Of a DNA stretch of 64,000 nt, positions 8,988 to 16,842 are shown in pieces (within the stretch, counting starts at the first letter, position 1; each line of letters opens with the position of its first letter). The stretch spans positions 1 to 64,000 of the forward strand of contig NZ_PVMZ01000039.1 in assembly GCF_003001815.1 (NCBI RefSeq), read 5' to 3'. Below the pieces are notes generated by a model that was given only the letters and a program-made list of their open reading frames with translations, was not told the DNA's origin and ran no database searches. This stretch comes from Actinoplanes italicus. GTDB lineage: Bacteria; Actinomycetota; Actinomycetes; Mycobacteriales; Micromonosporaceae. The position numbers were made by a program, and so were the translations under genes.

Positions 8988-10456
8988 CGGGCGAACCGGG
9001 TGTGCTCCGGCTGACCGGGCGCGCGCTGCTGGCCGAGTTCACCAAGCTGCGGTCGGTGCGCAGCAGCGGGCTGGCCCTGCTCACGCTGGTCGCGCTGACG
9101 ATGTTGCTGAGCCTGGTCGCGGCGTCACTGAGCACCACGACCGCGAACGACGCGAAGATCTCGGTGGACCAGTTCCACTTCGTGCATCAGCCGCTGACCG
9201 GCGACGGCACGGTGACCGCGCAGGTCGGCGCGCAGCGCGGCACCGATCCGTGGGCGAAGGCCGGTCTCATGTTCAAGGACGGCACGGCGAGCGGCTCGGC
9301 GTACGCCGCCATCATGGTCACTCCCGGTCATGGCGTGCTCCTGCAGGCCGACGCGACCACCGAGGTGGCCCGGCCGTCGGCGACCGGCCCGCGCTGGCTC
9401 CGGCTGACCCGCACGGGGCAGTCGGTGACCGGTTACGAGTCCGCCGACGGCACCACCTGGAACACCGTCGGGACGGTCACGACGGCCGCGCGGCCCGGCA
9501 CCGGCCAGGCCGGTCTCTTCGTGGCGTCACCCCCGAAGCTGCGCATGATCGGCGAGATCCCCAACTATGAGCCGGTTCTCGGCGAGGCGACGTTCAAGAA
9601 CGTGAGCCTCACCCCGGCCGGCGGTGGCACCGCGGCCGGGACCTGGGCGGACACCGAGGTCGCGCCGCCGCCGGACGGTCCGGAGACGGCACTCGGTGAG
9701 GGCGCGCCGTCCGCGCCGGTGCTGGCCGGCGGTAGCACCCGGAAGGCCGACGGCACGGTCACGGTCTCCGGCAGCGGGGACATCGGGCGGGCCGGGATGG
9801 GCGGCATCAACCTGACCGACGTGGACCGGGTCAAGGCCGGTCTCACCGGCATCCAGTTCGGGCTGATCGGCGCGATCGCAATCGGCGCGCTGTTCATGAC
9901 GGCGGAGTTCAAGACCCGGGGCATCCGTACGACGTTTCTCGCCCGCCCCGGCCGCGCCACCGTGCTGACCGCCAAGTCGATCGTGCTGGGCACCGTCGTG
10001 TTCGTCACCGGCCTGGCCGTGACCGTTCCGGCGTACCTCATCACCAAGCCGCTGCAGGACGACAACGGGTACCGTGCGCCGATCTATCCGGAGTCGTCGA
10101 TCACCGACCCGGTGGTGCTCCGCGCGATCGTCGGCGCGTCGCTGTTCCTGGCCCTGATCGCCCTGTTCAGCCTGGCCGTCGGCACGATCGTGCGGCGCAC
10201 GGCGGGCGCGGTCATCGTGCTGCTCGCGGTGCTGGTCATCGTGCCCACGATCGCCGGCGGCACGTCGGACACGGCCTACGCCTTCATCGGCCGGGCCACC
10301 CCGCTGGCGGGCATCTCGATCCTGCAGACCGTCGAGCTGACCCCGGTGTCGGACGCCGTGGTGACCGACGCCTGGTCGGGTTTCGCGGTGCTCTGCGGGT
10401 ACACCGTCGCGGCGCTGGCCGCGGCCTTCTGGCTGCTGAAGAGGCGGGACGCATGA
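8984..10456 (+). CDS. ABC transporter permease with extracellular beta-sandwich-like insertion
   Basis: A 490-residue permease. One membrane helix near residues 28-48 is followed by about 245 residues of predicted extracytoplasmic sequence before five further helices (from about residue 290). The insertion contains WAKAGLMFKDG, a glycine-rich strand pattern, WLRLTRTGQSVTGYESADG and TTWNTVGTV, resembling the concanavalin-like DUF1349 domain usually found in secreted carbohydrate-active proteins; that assignment is by eye. The end of the insertion is alanine- and proline-rich. Translation is coupled to the ATPase by a GTGA overlap. Confidence 0.9.
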   Translation: MTGEPGVLRLTGRALLAEFTKLRSVRSSGLALLTLVALTMLLSLVAASLSTTTANDAKISVDQFHFVHQPLTGDGTVTAQVGAQRGTDPWAKAGLMFKDGTASGSAYAAIMVTPGHGVLLQADATTEVARPSATGPRWLRLTRTGQSVTGYESADGTTWNTVGTVTTAARPGTGQAGLFVASPPKLRMIGEIPNYEPVLGEATFKNVSLTPAGGGTAAGTWADTEVAPPPDGPETALGEGAPSAPVLAGGSTRKADGTVTVSGSGDIGRAGMGGINLTDVDRVKAGLTGIQFGLIGAIAIGALFMTAEFKTRGIRTTFLARPGRATVLTAKSIVLGTVVFVTGLAVTVPAYLITKPLQDDNGYRAPIYPESSITDPVVLRAIVGASLFLALIALFSLAVGTIVRRTAGAVIVLLAVLVIVPTIAGGTSDTAYAFIGRATPLAGISILQTVELTPVSDAVVTDAWSGFAVLCGYTVAALAAAFWLLKRRDA

Positions 10457-10525
10457 TCCACACGCTGCTCGCGGAAGGCACCGGTTCGAGGAGGCGGGAC
10501 GCATGAGACGCGCACTGCTCGCGGA
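10441..10525 (+). repeat. 50-bp local duplication creating a 17-codon mini-ORF before the second permease
   Basis: The junction GAGGCGGGACGCATGA...CTGCTCGCGGA occurs at 10441-10475 and again at 10491-10525, exactly 50 bp apart. The first copy leaves a start codon at 10453 overlapping the stop of the first permease and opens a frame (MIHTLLAEGTGSRRRDA) that stops at 10504-10506, overlapping the ATG of the next permease. It reads as a duplicated remnant of the second permease's start, kept in a coupled reading chain. Confidence 0.85.
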
Positions 10526-11303
10526 GTGGACCAAACTGCGGACCCTGCCGTCCAACGCGTGGACGATGCTGGCCCTCGCGGTGCTGATGACGGCCGGCGC
10601 GGCCGTGGTGATCGCGGCCACCGACGTGCCGGGCTGCCGGGGCGAGCAGGACGGCTGCCCCGCGCAGGACACCACGGCGCTGATGCTGATGGGCGTGCAC
10701 GCCGCCCAGATCGCGGCGGTCGCGCTGGCCGCCGCGGCGATCTGCGCCGAGTTCCAGCCCAGGCTGATCCGCACCACGTTCGCGATGAAACCGCAGCGTG
10801 TGCTGGTCTTCGCCGCCAAGGCCCTGGTGGTGTGCGGCGCGGTGCTGGTGACCGCCCTCGTCGGGGCGGTCGCGGCGATCCTCGTCGGCCGCCCGGCCCT
10901 GACCGGCAAGGGCCTGACCGCTCAGCTCGGTTACACACAGCTGGCCCTGTCCGACGGCTCACTGCAGCGGGCGGTGCTCGGCACGATGCTCTACCTGGTC
11001 CTGGTCGGTCTGCTCACCGTCGGGATCGCCGCGGCGGTCCGGCATGCCGGGGCCGCGATCGGGATCGCGGTGACGGCCCTGTATGCGCCGTACATGGTGA
11101 CGGTGCTGGTCCCGATGTCGGCGCAGACGCTGGACCGCATCCAGGACGCGTCGCCGATGATGGCCGGTCTCGCCGTGCAGACCACGGTGGCCGGGACCGG
11201 CACGTCGTCACTGCAGCCGTGGGCCGGGCTCGCCGTGCTGACCGCGTACGCCGCCGGCGCGCTGCTCATCGGCGGTGTCCTGTTCACCCGGAGAGACGTG
11301 TGA
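10503..11303 (+). CDS. ABC transporter permease, second subunit
   Basis: A 266-residue permease with about six hydrophobic helices, opening with the typical MRRALLAEWTKLRTLPSN and ending in FTRRDV, both common in ABC-2 type exporter subunits. It has only a short loop after the first helix, containing two cysteines (CRGEQDGCP), unlike the large insertion of its partner. GAGGCGGGACGC precedes ATG 10503. It follows the first permease by 46 nt, bridged by the duplicated mini-ORF, and precedes the carbamoyltransferase by 19 nt, so exporter and tailoring genes probably share a transcript. Confidence 0.95.
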   Translation: MRRALLAEWTKLRTLPSNAWTMLALAVLMTAGAAVVIAATDVPGCRGEQDGCPAQDTTALMLMGVHAAQIAAVALAAAAICAEFQPRLIRTTFAMKPQRVLVFAAKALVVCGAVLVTALVGAVAAILVGRPALTGKGLTAQLGYTQLALSDGSLQRAVLGTMLYLVLVGLLTVGIAAAVRHAGAAIGIAVTALYAPYMVTVLVPMSAQTLDRIQDASPMMAGLAVQTTVAGTGTSSLQPWAGLAVLTAYAAGALLIGGVLFTRRDV

Positions 11304-11322
11304 GAACGGATATGGGGACCTG

Positions 11323-12894
11323 ATGCTCATAGCGGGACTGAGATCCGTCCACGGGGGCGGTCTTGCCATCCTTCGCGACGACACACTCGAGTTCGGTGCA
11401 AGGCTCGACGAGTCCAGCGGTTTCACCCAGGCCGCCGCCGTGCTGGCCGGGCAGGGCTTCGACGCCGACCGCATCGACGCCTGGGCGGTGGACGGCGCGG
11501 TCGGCGTGGACCGGCCGTACTTCGGCTATCCGCACGCGGCGGGCCAGGTCGCGGCCGCGTACTGCACGAGCCCGTTCGCCGCCGGCGGCGAGTCCGCGCT
11601 GGTGCTGGTCTGGGATCACGGAGCCGCGCCGCTGCTGCACCGTGTCGGCGCGGGCGGGCGCATCGAGCAACTCGGTCCGCTGCTCCCACCGGCAAGCGGT
11701 GGCCTCACCGCCGAACTCGGCGACCCCGCATCGGAGGCCGGTAAGCCGGACACGACCGGGCTCGCCAGCACCGGGACAGCAGGCGACGCCGGGCTCGGCC
11801 ACACCCGGACGGCGGGCGACGCCCGGCTCGGCGACGCCGGGACGGCGGGCGTCGCTGACGAGGAGATCCGGAAAGCGCTGCACAGCGCCCTCCGGGCCCA
11901 TCTGGACGGTCCGGAATCGGGCCGGGGCTTTCTCGACGACCTGCGCGCCGAGGCGTCCCGGCTCGGCGTCGATACCGGCCGCGTCCGGGCCGGCGCCCGT
12001 GACCTGCTGGTTCAGCTCGTCGCCGAACATCTCGCCGAAGCCGGTGGCGACCGCGCCGGTCTCTGCTTCACGGGCGATCTCGCAACGGATCCGCGGTGGG
12101 CGACGGCCCTGCGGCGGCACGCGCCCGACGCCGGGTTCTGGGTGCCGCCGTTCGCGGGCGAGTCCGGTTCCGCGGTCGGGGCGGCCCTGCTGCACCGGTT
12201 CCGTGACGACGGTCTGCGCGCGGTGCGGTGGAACCGGCGCTGCGGTCCGGTGCCGCGGCGGCACAGCCACGTGCCGGACGGCTGGTCGACGATGCCGTGC
12301 AGGCCGGAGGAGCTGGCCAGGATCATGCACCACACCGGCCGGGCCGCGGCGATCGTCACGGGCCGCGCCGATCTCGGTCCGGAGACGCTCGGCAGCCGGG
12401 CCGTGATCGCGCCGGCCGGCGGTGACGGGGTGGACCGCTGGGGGCCGGCGGTGACGCTGTGCCTGTCGCGGCAGGCGGATCTGTTCTTCGATCAGGCCGA
12501 CGCCGATCCGTATGCCCAGTTCCGGCACCGGGTCCGCGCGGAGTGGGCCGCCAGGCTGCCGGGCCTGTGCGACGCCGACGGGACGACCCGGGTACGGACC
12601 GTGCACGAGGCCGACGATCCGGTGCTGGCCACGATCCTGCAGGAGTACTCGGTGTGGAACGACGCGCCTCTGCTGAGAGGGGCGAGCGCGAACTTCACCG
12701 ACGCGGTGTCGGCGATGCGTTCCGGCGGGGTGGATCTGGTGTGGAGCGACGGGGTGTTGTACCGCCGGGCGTATTCCGGCCGGACCAGGGAGAAAAGCCG
12801 GACCGGGGAGAACAGCCGGACCGGGGAGAACAGCCGGGACGGGCAGACGAGCCGGAGCGGGCAGACGAGCCGGAGCGGGGAGGAGGGCCGATGA
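11323..12894 (+). CDS. Carbamoyltransferase-like protein (NodU/CmcH/TobZ family), divergent
   Basis: The family transfers a carbamoyl group from carbamoyl phosphate via carbamoyl-adenylate to hydroxyl or amino groups. The 523-residue protein keeps the two-domain outline: an N-terminal Kae1-like part (YPHAAGQVAAAY...VLVWDHGAAPLL), then LCFTGDLATDPRW and FAGESGSAVGAALL, and a C-terminal part with ETLGSRAVIAP, VRAEWAARLPGLCDADGTTRVRTV and a final LLRGASANFTD stretch. By eye, the second histidine of the usual HxxxH metal site is Gln (HAAGQ), and the usual NTSFN motif reads GASANF, so activity is uncertain. Two in-frame minisatellites interrupt or extend it. ATG 11323 follows GGGGACC. Its stop overlaps the sulfotransferase start (ATGA). 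VioL-type carbamoylation of a diamino acid is one possible role. Confidence 0.8.
   Translation: MLIAGLRSVHGGGLAILRDDTLEFGARLDESSGFTQAAAVLAGQGFDADRIDAWAVDGAVGVDRPYFGYPHAAGQVAAAYCTSPFAAGGESALVLVWDHGAAPLLHRVGAGGRIEQLGPLLPPASGGLTAELGDPASEAGKPDTTGLASTGTAGDAGLGHTRTAGDARLGDAGTAGVADEEIRKALHSALRAHLDGPESGRGFLDDLRAEASRLGVDTGRVRAGARDLLVQLVAEHLAEAGGDRAGLCFTGDLATDPRWATALRRHAPDAGFWVPPFAGESGSAVGAALLHRFRDDGLRAVRWNRRCGPVPRRHSHVPDGWSTMPCRPEELARIMHHTGRAAAIVTGRADLGPETLGSRAVIAPAGGDGVDRWGPAVTLCLSRQADLFFDQADADPYAQFRHRVRAEWAARLPGLCDADGTTRVRTVHEADDPVLATILQEYSVWNDAPLLRGASANFTDAVSAMRSGGVDLVWSDGVLYRRAYSGRTREKSRTGENSRTGENSRDGQTSRSGQTSRSGEEGR
11758..11856 (+). repeat. 33-bp in-frame minisatellite inside the carbamoyltransferase gene
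   Basis: Three copies start at 11758, 11791 and 11824 and encode the 11-residue unit GLxxTxTAGDA (GLASTGTAGDA, GLGHTRTAGDA, RLGDAGTAGVA). The unit length keeps the reading frame and lengthens a loop after the Kae1-like domain. Confidence 0.9.
12779..12888 (+). repeat. 18-bp in-frame minisatellite at the carbamoyltransferase C-terminus
   Basis: About six copies of an 18-bp unit encode SRTGEN, SRDGQT and SRSGQT hexapeptides, giving a polar, probably disordered tail that runs to the stop codon and across the ribosome binding site (GGGGAGGAGGG) of the sulfotransferase. Confidence 0.9.
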
Positions 12895-13850
12895 CCCAGG
12901 CACCACAGGCGATGGTGATCTCCTGCATGAAGGCGGGCACGCATCTGATCCAGGAGCTGGTCCTGGAGCTGGACTACCGGGTGGTGGGCGCGCCGCGGCC
13001 GACTCCGAGGGCCGCGCCGCGGTTCACCGACGAGCAGCGCCGGGCGATCGCGGCCCTGGTGCTGTCCAAGGCCGATTACGACGAGGTGCTGGAGTCGCCG
13101 CCCGCGGAGTTCGCCGAACGCACCGACGACGCGTGGGCGGCCCTGGTGTGGCACTGGCATCAGCGCCTGGGGCAGCCGGTGGTGAACCGGTACGGCCAGA
13201 CCCGCATCGACTTCACCGCGGGCCTCGCCAGCAACCCGTTCCTGCCGTACAGCCGGTTCTCCGACACCCCGGCCGGGCTGTGCTGGATCCTGCACGAGCT
13301 GGACCTGGAGAAGGTCGACGGCAGTTTCATGAGCGAGTGGGTGGAGACGTCGTCGCCGCCGCTGGTGTTCAACTTCCGGGACCCGCGCGACGTCGTCGTC
13401 TCGATGATCAACTTCCTGCAGGGTGCGACGGGTGGCTACGGCAACTTCTTCGAGGCGGACATCTTCAGCACCATCCTGAAGAGCAAGCCCACCTGGGAGG
13501 AGAAGATCGACTACGCGCTGACCGACCCGCTGTTCGTCGGTGGACGCGCGTTCGAGCGGGCCCTGTGGCTGCTCAATCACCCGAAGGTCCTCAACGTGCG
13601 GTACGAGGATCTCATCGGTGAACAGGGTGGCGAGTCACGCCGGCGGCAGGTGGAAACTGTTAACCGCGTACTCACCCACCTGGGGTCCGGCCGCGACCCG
13701 GAAAAGGTGGCCGCCAAGGTCTACAACCCCGAATCGTGGAGCTTTCATCGCGGTCGCACGGGGGCGTGGCGGGAACGATTCACGGCACGGAACATCGCCC
13801 ACTTCAAAGAGCGGTACGGCAGTCTTCTGGAGCTTTACGGATACGAGTGA
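12891..13850 (+). CDS. PAPS-dependent sulfotransferase
   Basis: A 319-residue cytoplasmic sulfotransferase that should move sulfate from PAPS to a hydroxyl of the peptide or its sugar. The 5'-phosphosulfate loop is CMKAGTHLIQEL at residues about 12-23, the 3'-phosphate site is FRDPRDVVVSMINF near residue 162, and the GxxGxW motif reads FHRGRTGAWRERFT near the C-terminus. ATG 12891 overlaps the carbamoyltransferase stop (ATGA) and has a strong GGGGAGGAGGG upstream. Sulfotransferases decorate hydroxyphenylglycine-containing glycopeptides, which suits the neighbouring HmaS/Hmo genes. Which residue it modifies cannot be read from the sequence. Confidence 0.94.
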   Translation: MTQAPQAMVISCMKAGTHLIQELVLELDYRVVGAPRPTPRAAPRFTDEQRRAIAALVLSKADYDEVLESPPAEFAERTDDAWAALVWHWHQRLGQPVVNRYGQTRIDFTAGLASNPFLPYSRFSDTPAGLCWILHELDLEKVDGSFMSEWVETSSPPLVFNFRDPRDVVVSMINFLQGATGGYGNFFEADIFSTILKSKPTWEEKIDYALTDPLFVGGRAFERALWLLNHPKVLNVRYEDLIGEQGGESRRRQVETVNRVLTHLGSGRDPEKVAAKVYNPESWSFHRGRTGAWRERFTARNIAHFKERYGSLLELYGYE

Positions 13851-13883
13851 GTGCGGCCGGTAACGGCATGGGAAGAGGCGCGG

Positions 13884-13901
13884 CCCGCCGCCACCGGCGG
13901 G
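13884..13901 (+). terminator. Hairpin after the exporter/tailoring operon
   Basis: CCCGCCG and CGGCGGG form a 7-bp stem with loop CCAC, 33 nt downstream of the sulfotransferase stop codon. No T-tract follows. Confidence 0.45.
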
Positions 13902-14474
13902 GCGCGGCTCGGTGGCGCGCGGGATCGGCGGGGCTCACATGGTGGCGCCCGGTCCCACTCATCGGAAACGAGCACTCGCCCTGAGACTATGACGACGATC
14001 ACAACGAGCAGTCCGTCCACCCTGCGATTGGACGGTCATTATGCCGCGAAACAGGTTAAACCGCAGGCGGAATGACCACTGGTTGTGGATACCGTCGCGC
14101 AGGACCCCCACCCGGAGCGCGACCGCGCACACCGCCCACGATCCGGGACAATGACGAACCCCCAGGTCATGCCGGGGGCATACCGCAGGGCCGGTCTGTC
14201 GACTCTGGACGCCCACAGGTTGCCTCGCTAGTATTCGGCGAGATTGGGGCGTGATCATGATCTTCAATATTGATACCGGCTGAGCGCATAGGGCGCTCCA
14301 AATGAGGCCGTGTATTTCCGTGCCCGCACGAGTATCGCGATGCGGATTCGCTGTCGCGCGTTTCCGCATGGAGCACGAAGCGTGAACAATTAAATACTTG
14401 TAACGACGGTCAGCGCAGTACGGCCCGGGTACCCCAGAGCCCGACGCCGCCCTGCGCGTCACAGGGGAGACCAC
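13902..14474. other. Intergenic region upstream of the SARP gene; no supported gene
   Basis: This stretch between the sulfotransferase and the SARP gene is partly AT-richer than its surroundings (about 14,230-14,410, with AACAATTAAATACTTGTAAC near 14,384), as expected for promoter DNA. A 28-codon frame at 13989-14075 starts ATGACGACG but lacks a convincing ribosome binding site. I see nothing else that I can support. Confidence 0.6.
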
Positions 14475-15266
14475 GTGCGATTCTTAATCCTGGGCAATCT
14501 CGAGGTCAGGTCAGCCGAAGGAATAATTCCGATCACGGCACCGAAGCAGCGTACGGTGCTGGCGGCCCTCCTTCTCGGCGCCAACAACGAGGTCGCCATC
14601 GACCAGCTCATCCACTTCGTCTGGGACGGACGCCCGCCGGCGACCGCCCAGACCACCCTGCAGTCCTACATCTACCGCCTGCGCCAGCTGCTTCGTCCGC
14701 TGCCGGACACCGAATTGCGCACCAACATCGACAGTTACCGCCTGGAGAGCCCGCTCGGCGAGACCGACCTGTGGTTCTTCCGGGAACGGGTGGAGCGGGC
14801 CCGCCGCGAGGCCGACCACGGCGACCTCGCCGCATCGGTGATCAGCCTGCGGGAGGGCCTGTCGGTCTGGCGTGGCAAGTCTCTGGCCGGCATTCCGGGC
14901 CAGGCCATCGCCGAGGAGGCCCGGATGCTCGACGGCGAGCGCATCGCCGCTTACGAGGAGCTGTTCGGCGCCGAGATCGCCCTCGGCAACACCCGCCAGA
15001 TCATTCCCGAGCTGCACCGGGTGGTGTCGGTCTACCACTTCCACGAGATCTTCCAGGCCCAGCTCATGCTCGCCCTGTACTGCGCGGGCCGCCAGGCGGA
15101 GGCCCTGCAGAACTACGCCGGCATCCGCCGCCGGATGCGCGACAACCTGGGCATCGAACCCGGCCAGGAGCTGCAGCGGCTGCAGCGCTCGATCCTCGAG
15201 CAGGTGCCGGCGTCGAAGATCGCCCTCACCGAGTGGGTGCGCGGATCGAGGGTGCCGGCCGGCTAG
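14475..15266 (+). CDS. SARP-family transcriptional activator
   Basis: A 263-residue Streptomyces antibiotic regulatory protein, likely the cluster's pathway-specific activator. Residues 1-95 form the winged-helix DNA-binding domain (FLILGNLEVRS...KQRTVLAALLLGANNEV...WDGRPPATAQTTLQSYIYRLRQLL). Residues about 100-250 form the bacterial transcriptional activation domain (GLSVWRGKSLAGIPG...EIALGNTRQIIPEL...LALYCAGRQAEALQNYAGIRRRM). There is no ATPase or TPR extension, so this is the small DnrI/ActII-ORF4 type. GTG 14475 is preceded by AGGGGAG. Its 3' end is convergent with, and 4 bp from, the building-block operon. The natural targets would be the operon promoters at 21.1-21.25 kb and near 8.0 kb, but I could not identify SARP heptamer repeats. 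Confidence 0.95.
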   Translation: MRFLILGNLEVRSAEGIIPITAPKQRTVLAALLLGANNEVAIDQLIHFVWDGRPPATAQTTLQSYIYRLRQLLRPLPDTELRTNIDSYRLESPLGETDLWFFRERVERARREADHGDLAASVISLREGLSVWRGKSLAGIPGQAIAEEARMLDGERIAAYEELFGAEIALGNTRQIIPELHRVVSVYHFHEIFQAQLMLALYCAGRQAEALQNYAGIRRRMRDNLGIEPGQELQRLQRSILEQVPASKIALTEWVRGSRVPAG

Positions 15267-15270
15267 GGGC

Positions 15271-16842
15271 TCAGTGCAGGCGCGCCAGATATTCGCGGTG
15301 CCCGGGCAACTCGCCGACGAGGCGTTTCGCCTGGGTCTGCAGCGCCGCGAACTTCTGCCCGGCCTCCGTCGCGTCCAGCAGAGCAAGCGCCGGACGCGGC
15401 GGCGGCTGCACCCGCCCCAGACCGATCAGCATCGCGATCCAGGAGTACGGCTCGAAGCCGTGATAATGCGGCCAGATGTTCTCCTCGCCCGGCAGCATCT
15501 CCGCCCAGACCCGCATGCGCTCGGCCAGTTCCGCGTCGCCGCGCTCCTTGGCCGCCTTCCAGTATGGCGTGTCCGCCCGGGACGCTCCGCGATAGTGCAG
15601 CGTCAGAAACTCACGGACACCGTCCATGCACCGGCCGACCTGCCCGTTGTACGCGGCACGCAGGCCGTCGTCGCCGTCGTTGCGGTCCGCGGGACCGTAC
15701 CGGGGAAAGTGTTTGACCAGTTGTTCGATGCCGTTCTGAATGAAGAAGATGCCGGTCGACTCGAGCGGTTCGACGAACCCGCTGGACAGGCCGATCGCCA
15801 CGCAGTTCGCGACCCACGATCTGCGGTTCCGGCCGACCCGGATGCGCACGTGATTGGCCGCAAGGCCGGCGGCGGCCGGTCCCACGAAGTCGCGCAGGGT
15901 CCGCTCGGCCTCCTCCTCGGAGCAGTACTCCCCGGCGTAGACGTATCCGAGACCGTCACGTCCGTACAGCGGGATGCGCCAGATCCAGCCGGCGTCCATC
16001 GCGGTCGCCGTGGTGTACGGACGGATTCCGACCGTGTCGATGTCGGACGGCACCCGCAGCGCCACGGCCCGGTCGTTGGGCAGCACGTCGGCGAACGAGT
16101 CGAACTCCTCGCCGAGTGTCTTGTTGATCAGCAGGGCCCGGAACCCGGAGCAGTCGATGAACAGGTCACCGGCCACCTCGCCGTGCTCGCGGGTGGTGAC
16201 GTGGGTGATCCAGCCGCGGTCGTCGCGGCCCACGCCGACCACGTCGTCGGTCACGTGCCGTACGCCCTGCTCGACACCGATCCGGGTGAGGTAGCGGGCC
16301 AGCATCGCGGCGTCGAAGTGGTAGGCGTACGGGAACTGCGTGTCCTGCTCGGTCAGTGTGCTCCGGCCCGGGTCGGTGCCGGCGCCCAGGTCACCGCCGC
16401 CTGCGCCGATGCCATACAACGTGCCGTCGAGGTGCCGGGGGCTGCGCTGCGCCTCGCACAGCGCGGTGGTGATGAAGCACTCCTCGTCGAGGCGTCGCGC
16501 GCCGCCGATCTGCAGCCACCAGTCGGCCAGTGAGAACCCGTTCGCCCGCTGGAGCCGTTCGAACGGGTGGTAGAAGTGGTGGCCGGGCCGCCGCCAGTTC
16601 TCGAAACGGATCGCCAGCTTGTAGGTGGCGTTGCACTCCGGCATCCACTCGCTCTCGGCCAGGCCGAGGTACCCGAAGAAGTGCCGGATCGTGCTGAAGG
16701 TCGCCTCGCCCACCCCGATCGTCGGGATCCGGGCCGACTCGACGAGCGTGATGCCGACCCGGTCACCGAACGCGGCCCGCAGATAGGTCGCCGACATCCA
16801 CCCGGCGGTGCCGCCACCGACGATCACCACGTTCTTCACCAT
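15271..16842 (-). CDS. Flavin-dependent tryptophan halogenase (PyrH type, predicted 5-position)
   Basis: A second FADH2-dependent halogenase of 523 residues. It shows the GGGTAGWMSATYL nucleotide loop, the catalytic lysine in NATYK at residue 75 (the same number as PyrH Lys75), GWIWRIPLYGRDG (the WxWxIP motif) and EPLESTGIFFIQNGIEQLVKHFP. It resembles PyrH along its length (FYHPFERL, QFPYAYHFDA, ANHVRIRVGRNRRSWVANC, ADTPYWKAAKE), favouring tryptophan chlorination at C5; C6 enzymes exist in related groups. An insert near residue 130 (IGAGGGDLGAGTDPG) is glycine-rich. ATG 16842 (or GTG 16839, forming GTGA) overlaps the stop of the capreomycidine synthase gene, so this is the last gene of the building-block operon. 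No flavin reductase is adjacent. Confidence 0.94.
   Translation of the reverse strand: MVKNVVIVGGGTAGWMSATYLRAAFGDRVGITLVESARIPTIGVGEATFSTIRHFFGYLGLAESEWMPECNATYKLAIRFENWRRPGHHFYHPFERLQRANGFSLADWWLQIGGARRLDEECFITTALCEAQRSPRHLDGTLYGIGAGGGDLGAGTDPGRSTLTEQDTQFPYAYHFDAAMLARYLTRIGVEQGVRHVTDDVVGVGRDDRGWITHVTTREHGEVAGDLFIDCSGFRALLINKTLGEEFDSFADVLPNDRAVALRVPSDIDTVGIRPYTTATAMDAGWIWRIPLYGRDGLGYVYAGEYCSEEEAERTLRDFVGPAAAGLAANHVRIRVGRNRRSWVANCVAIGLSSGFVEPLESTGIFFIQNGIEQLVKHFPRYGPADRNDGDDGLRAAYNGQVGRCMDGVREFLTLHYRGASRADTPYWKAAKERGDAELAERMRVWAEMLPGEENIWPHYHGFEPYSWIAMLIGLGRVQPPPRPALALLDATEAGQKFAALQTQAKRLVGELPGHREYLARLH

Noticed and set aside
13989..14075. 28-codon frame as a RiPP precursor
   Set aside because: No convincing ribosome binding site, no leader/core pattern and no maturation enzyme nearby.
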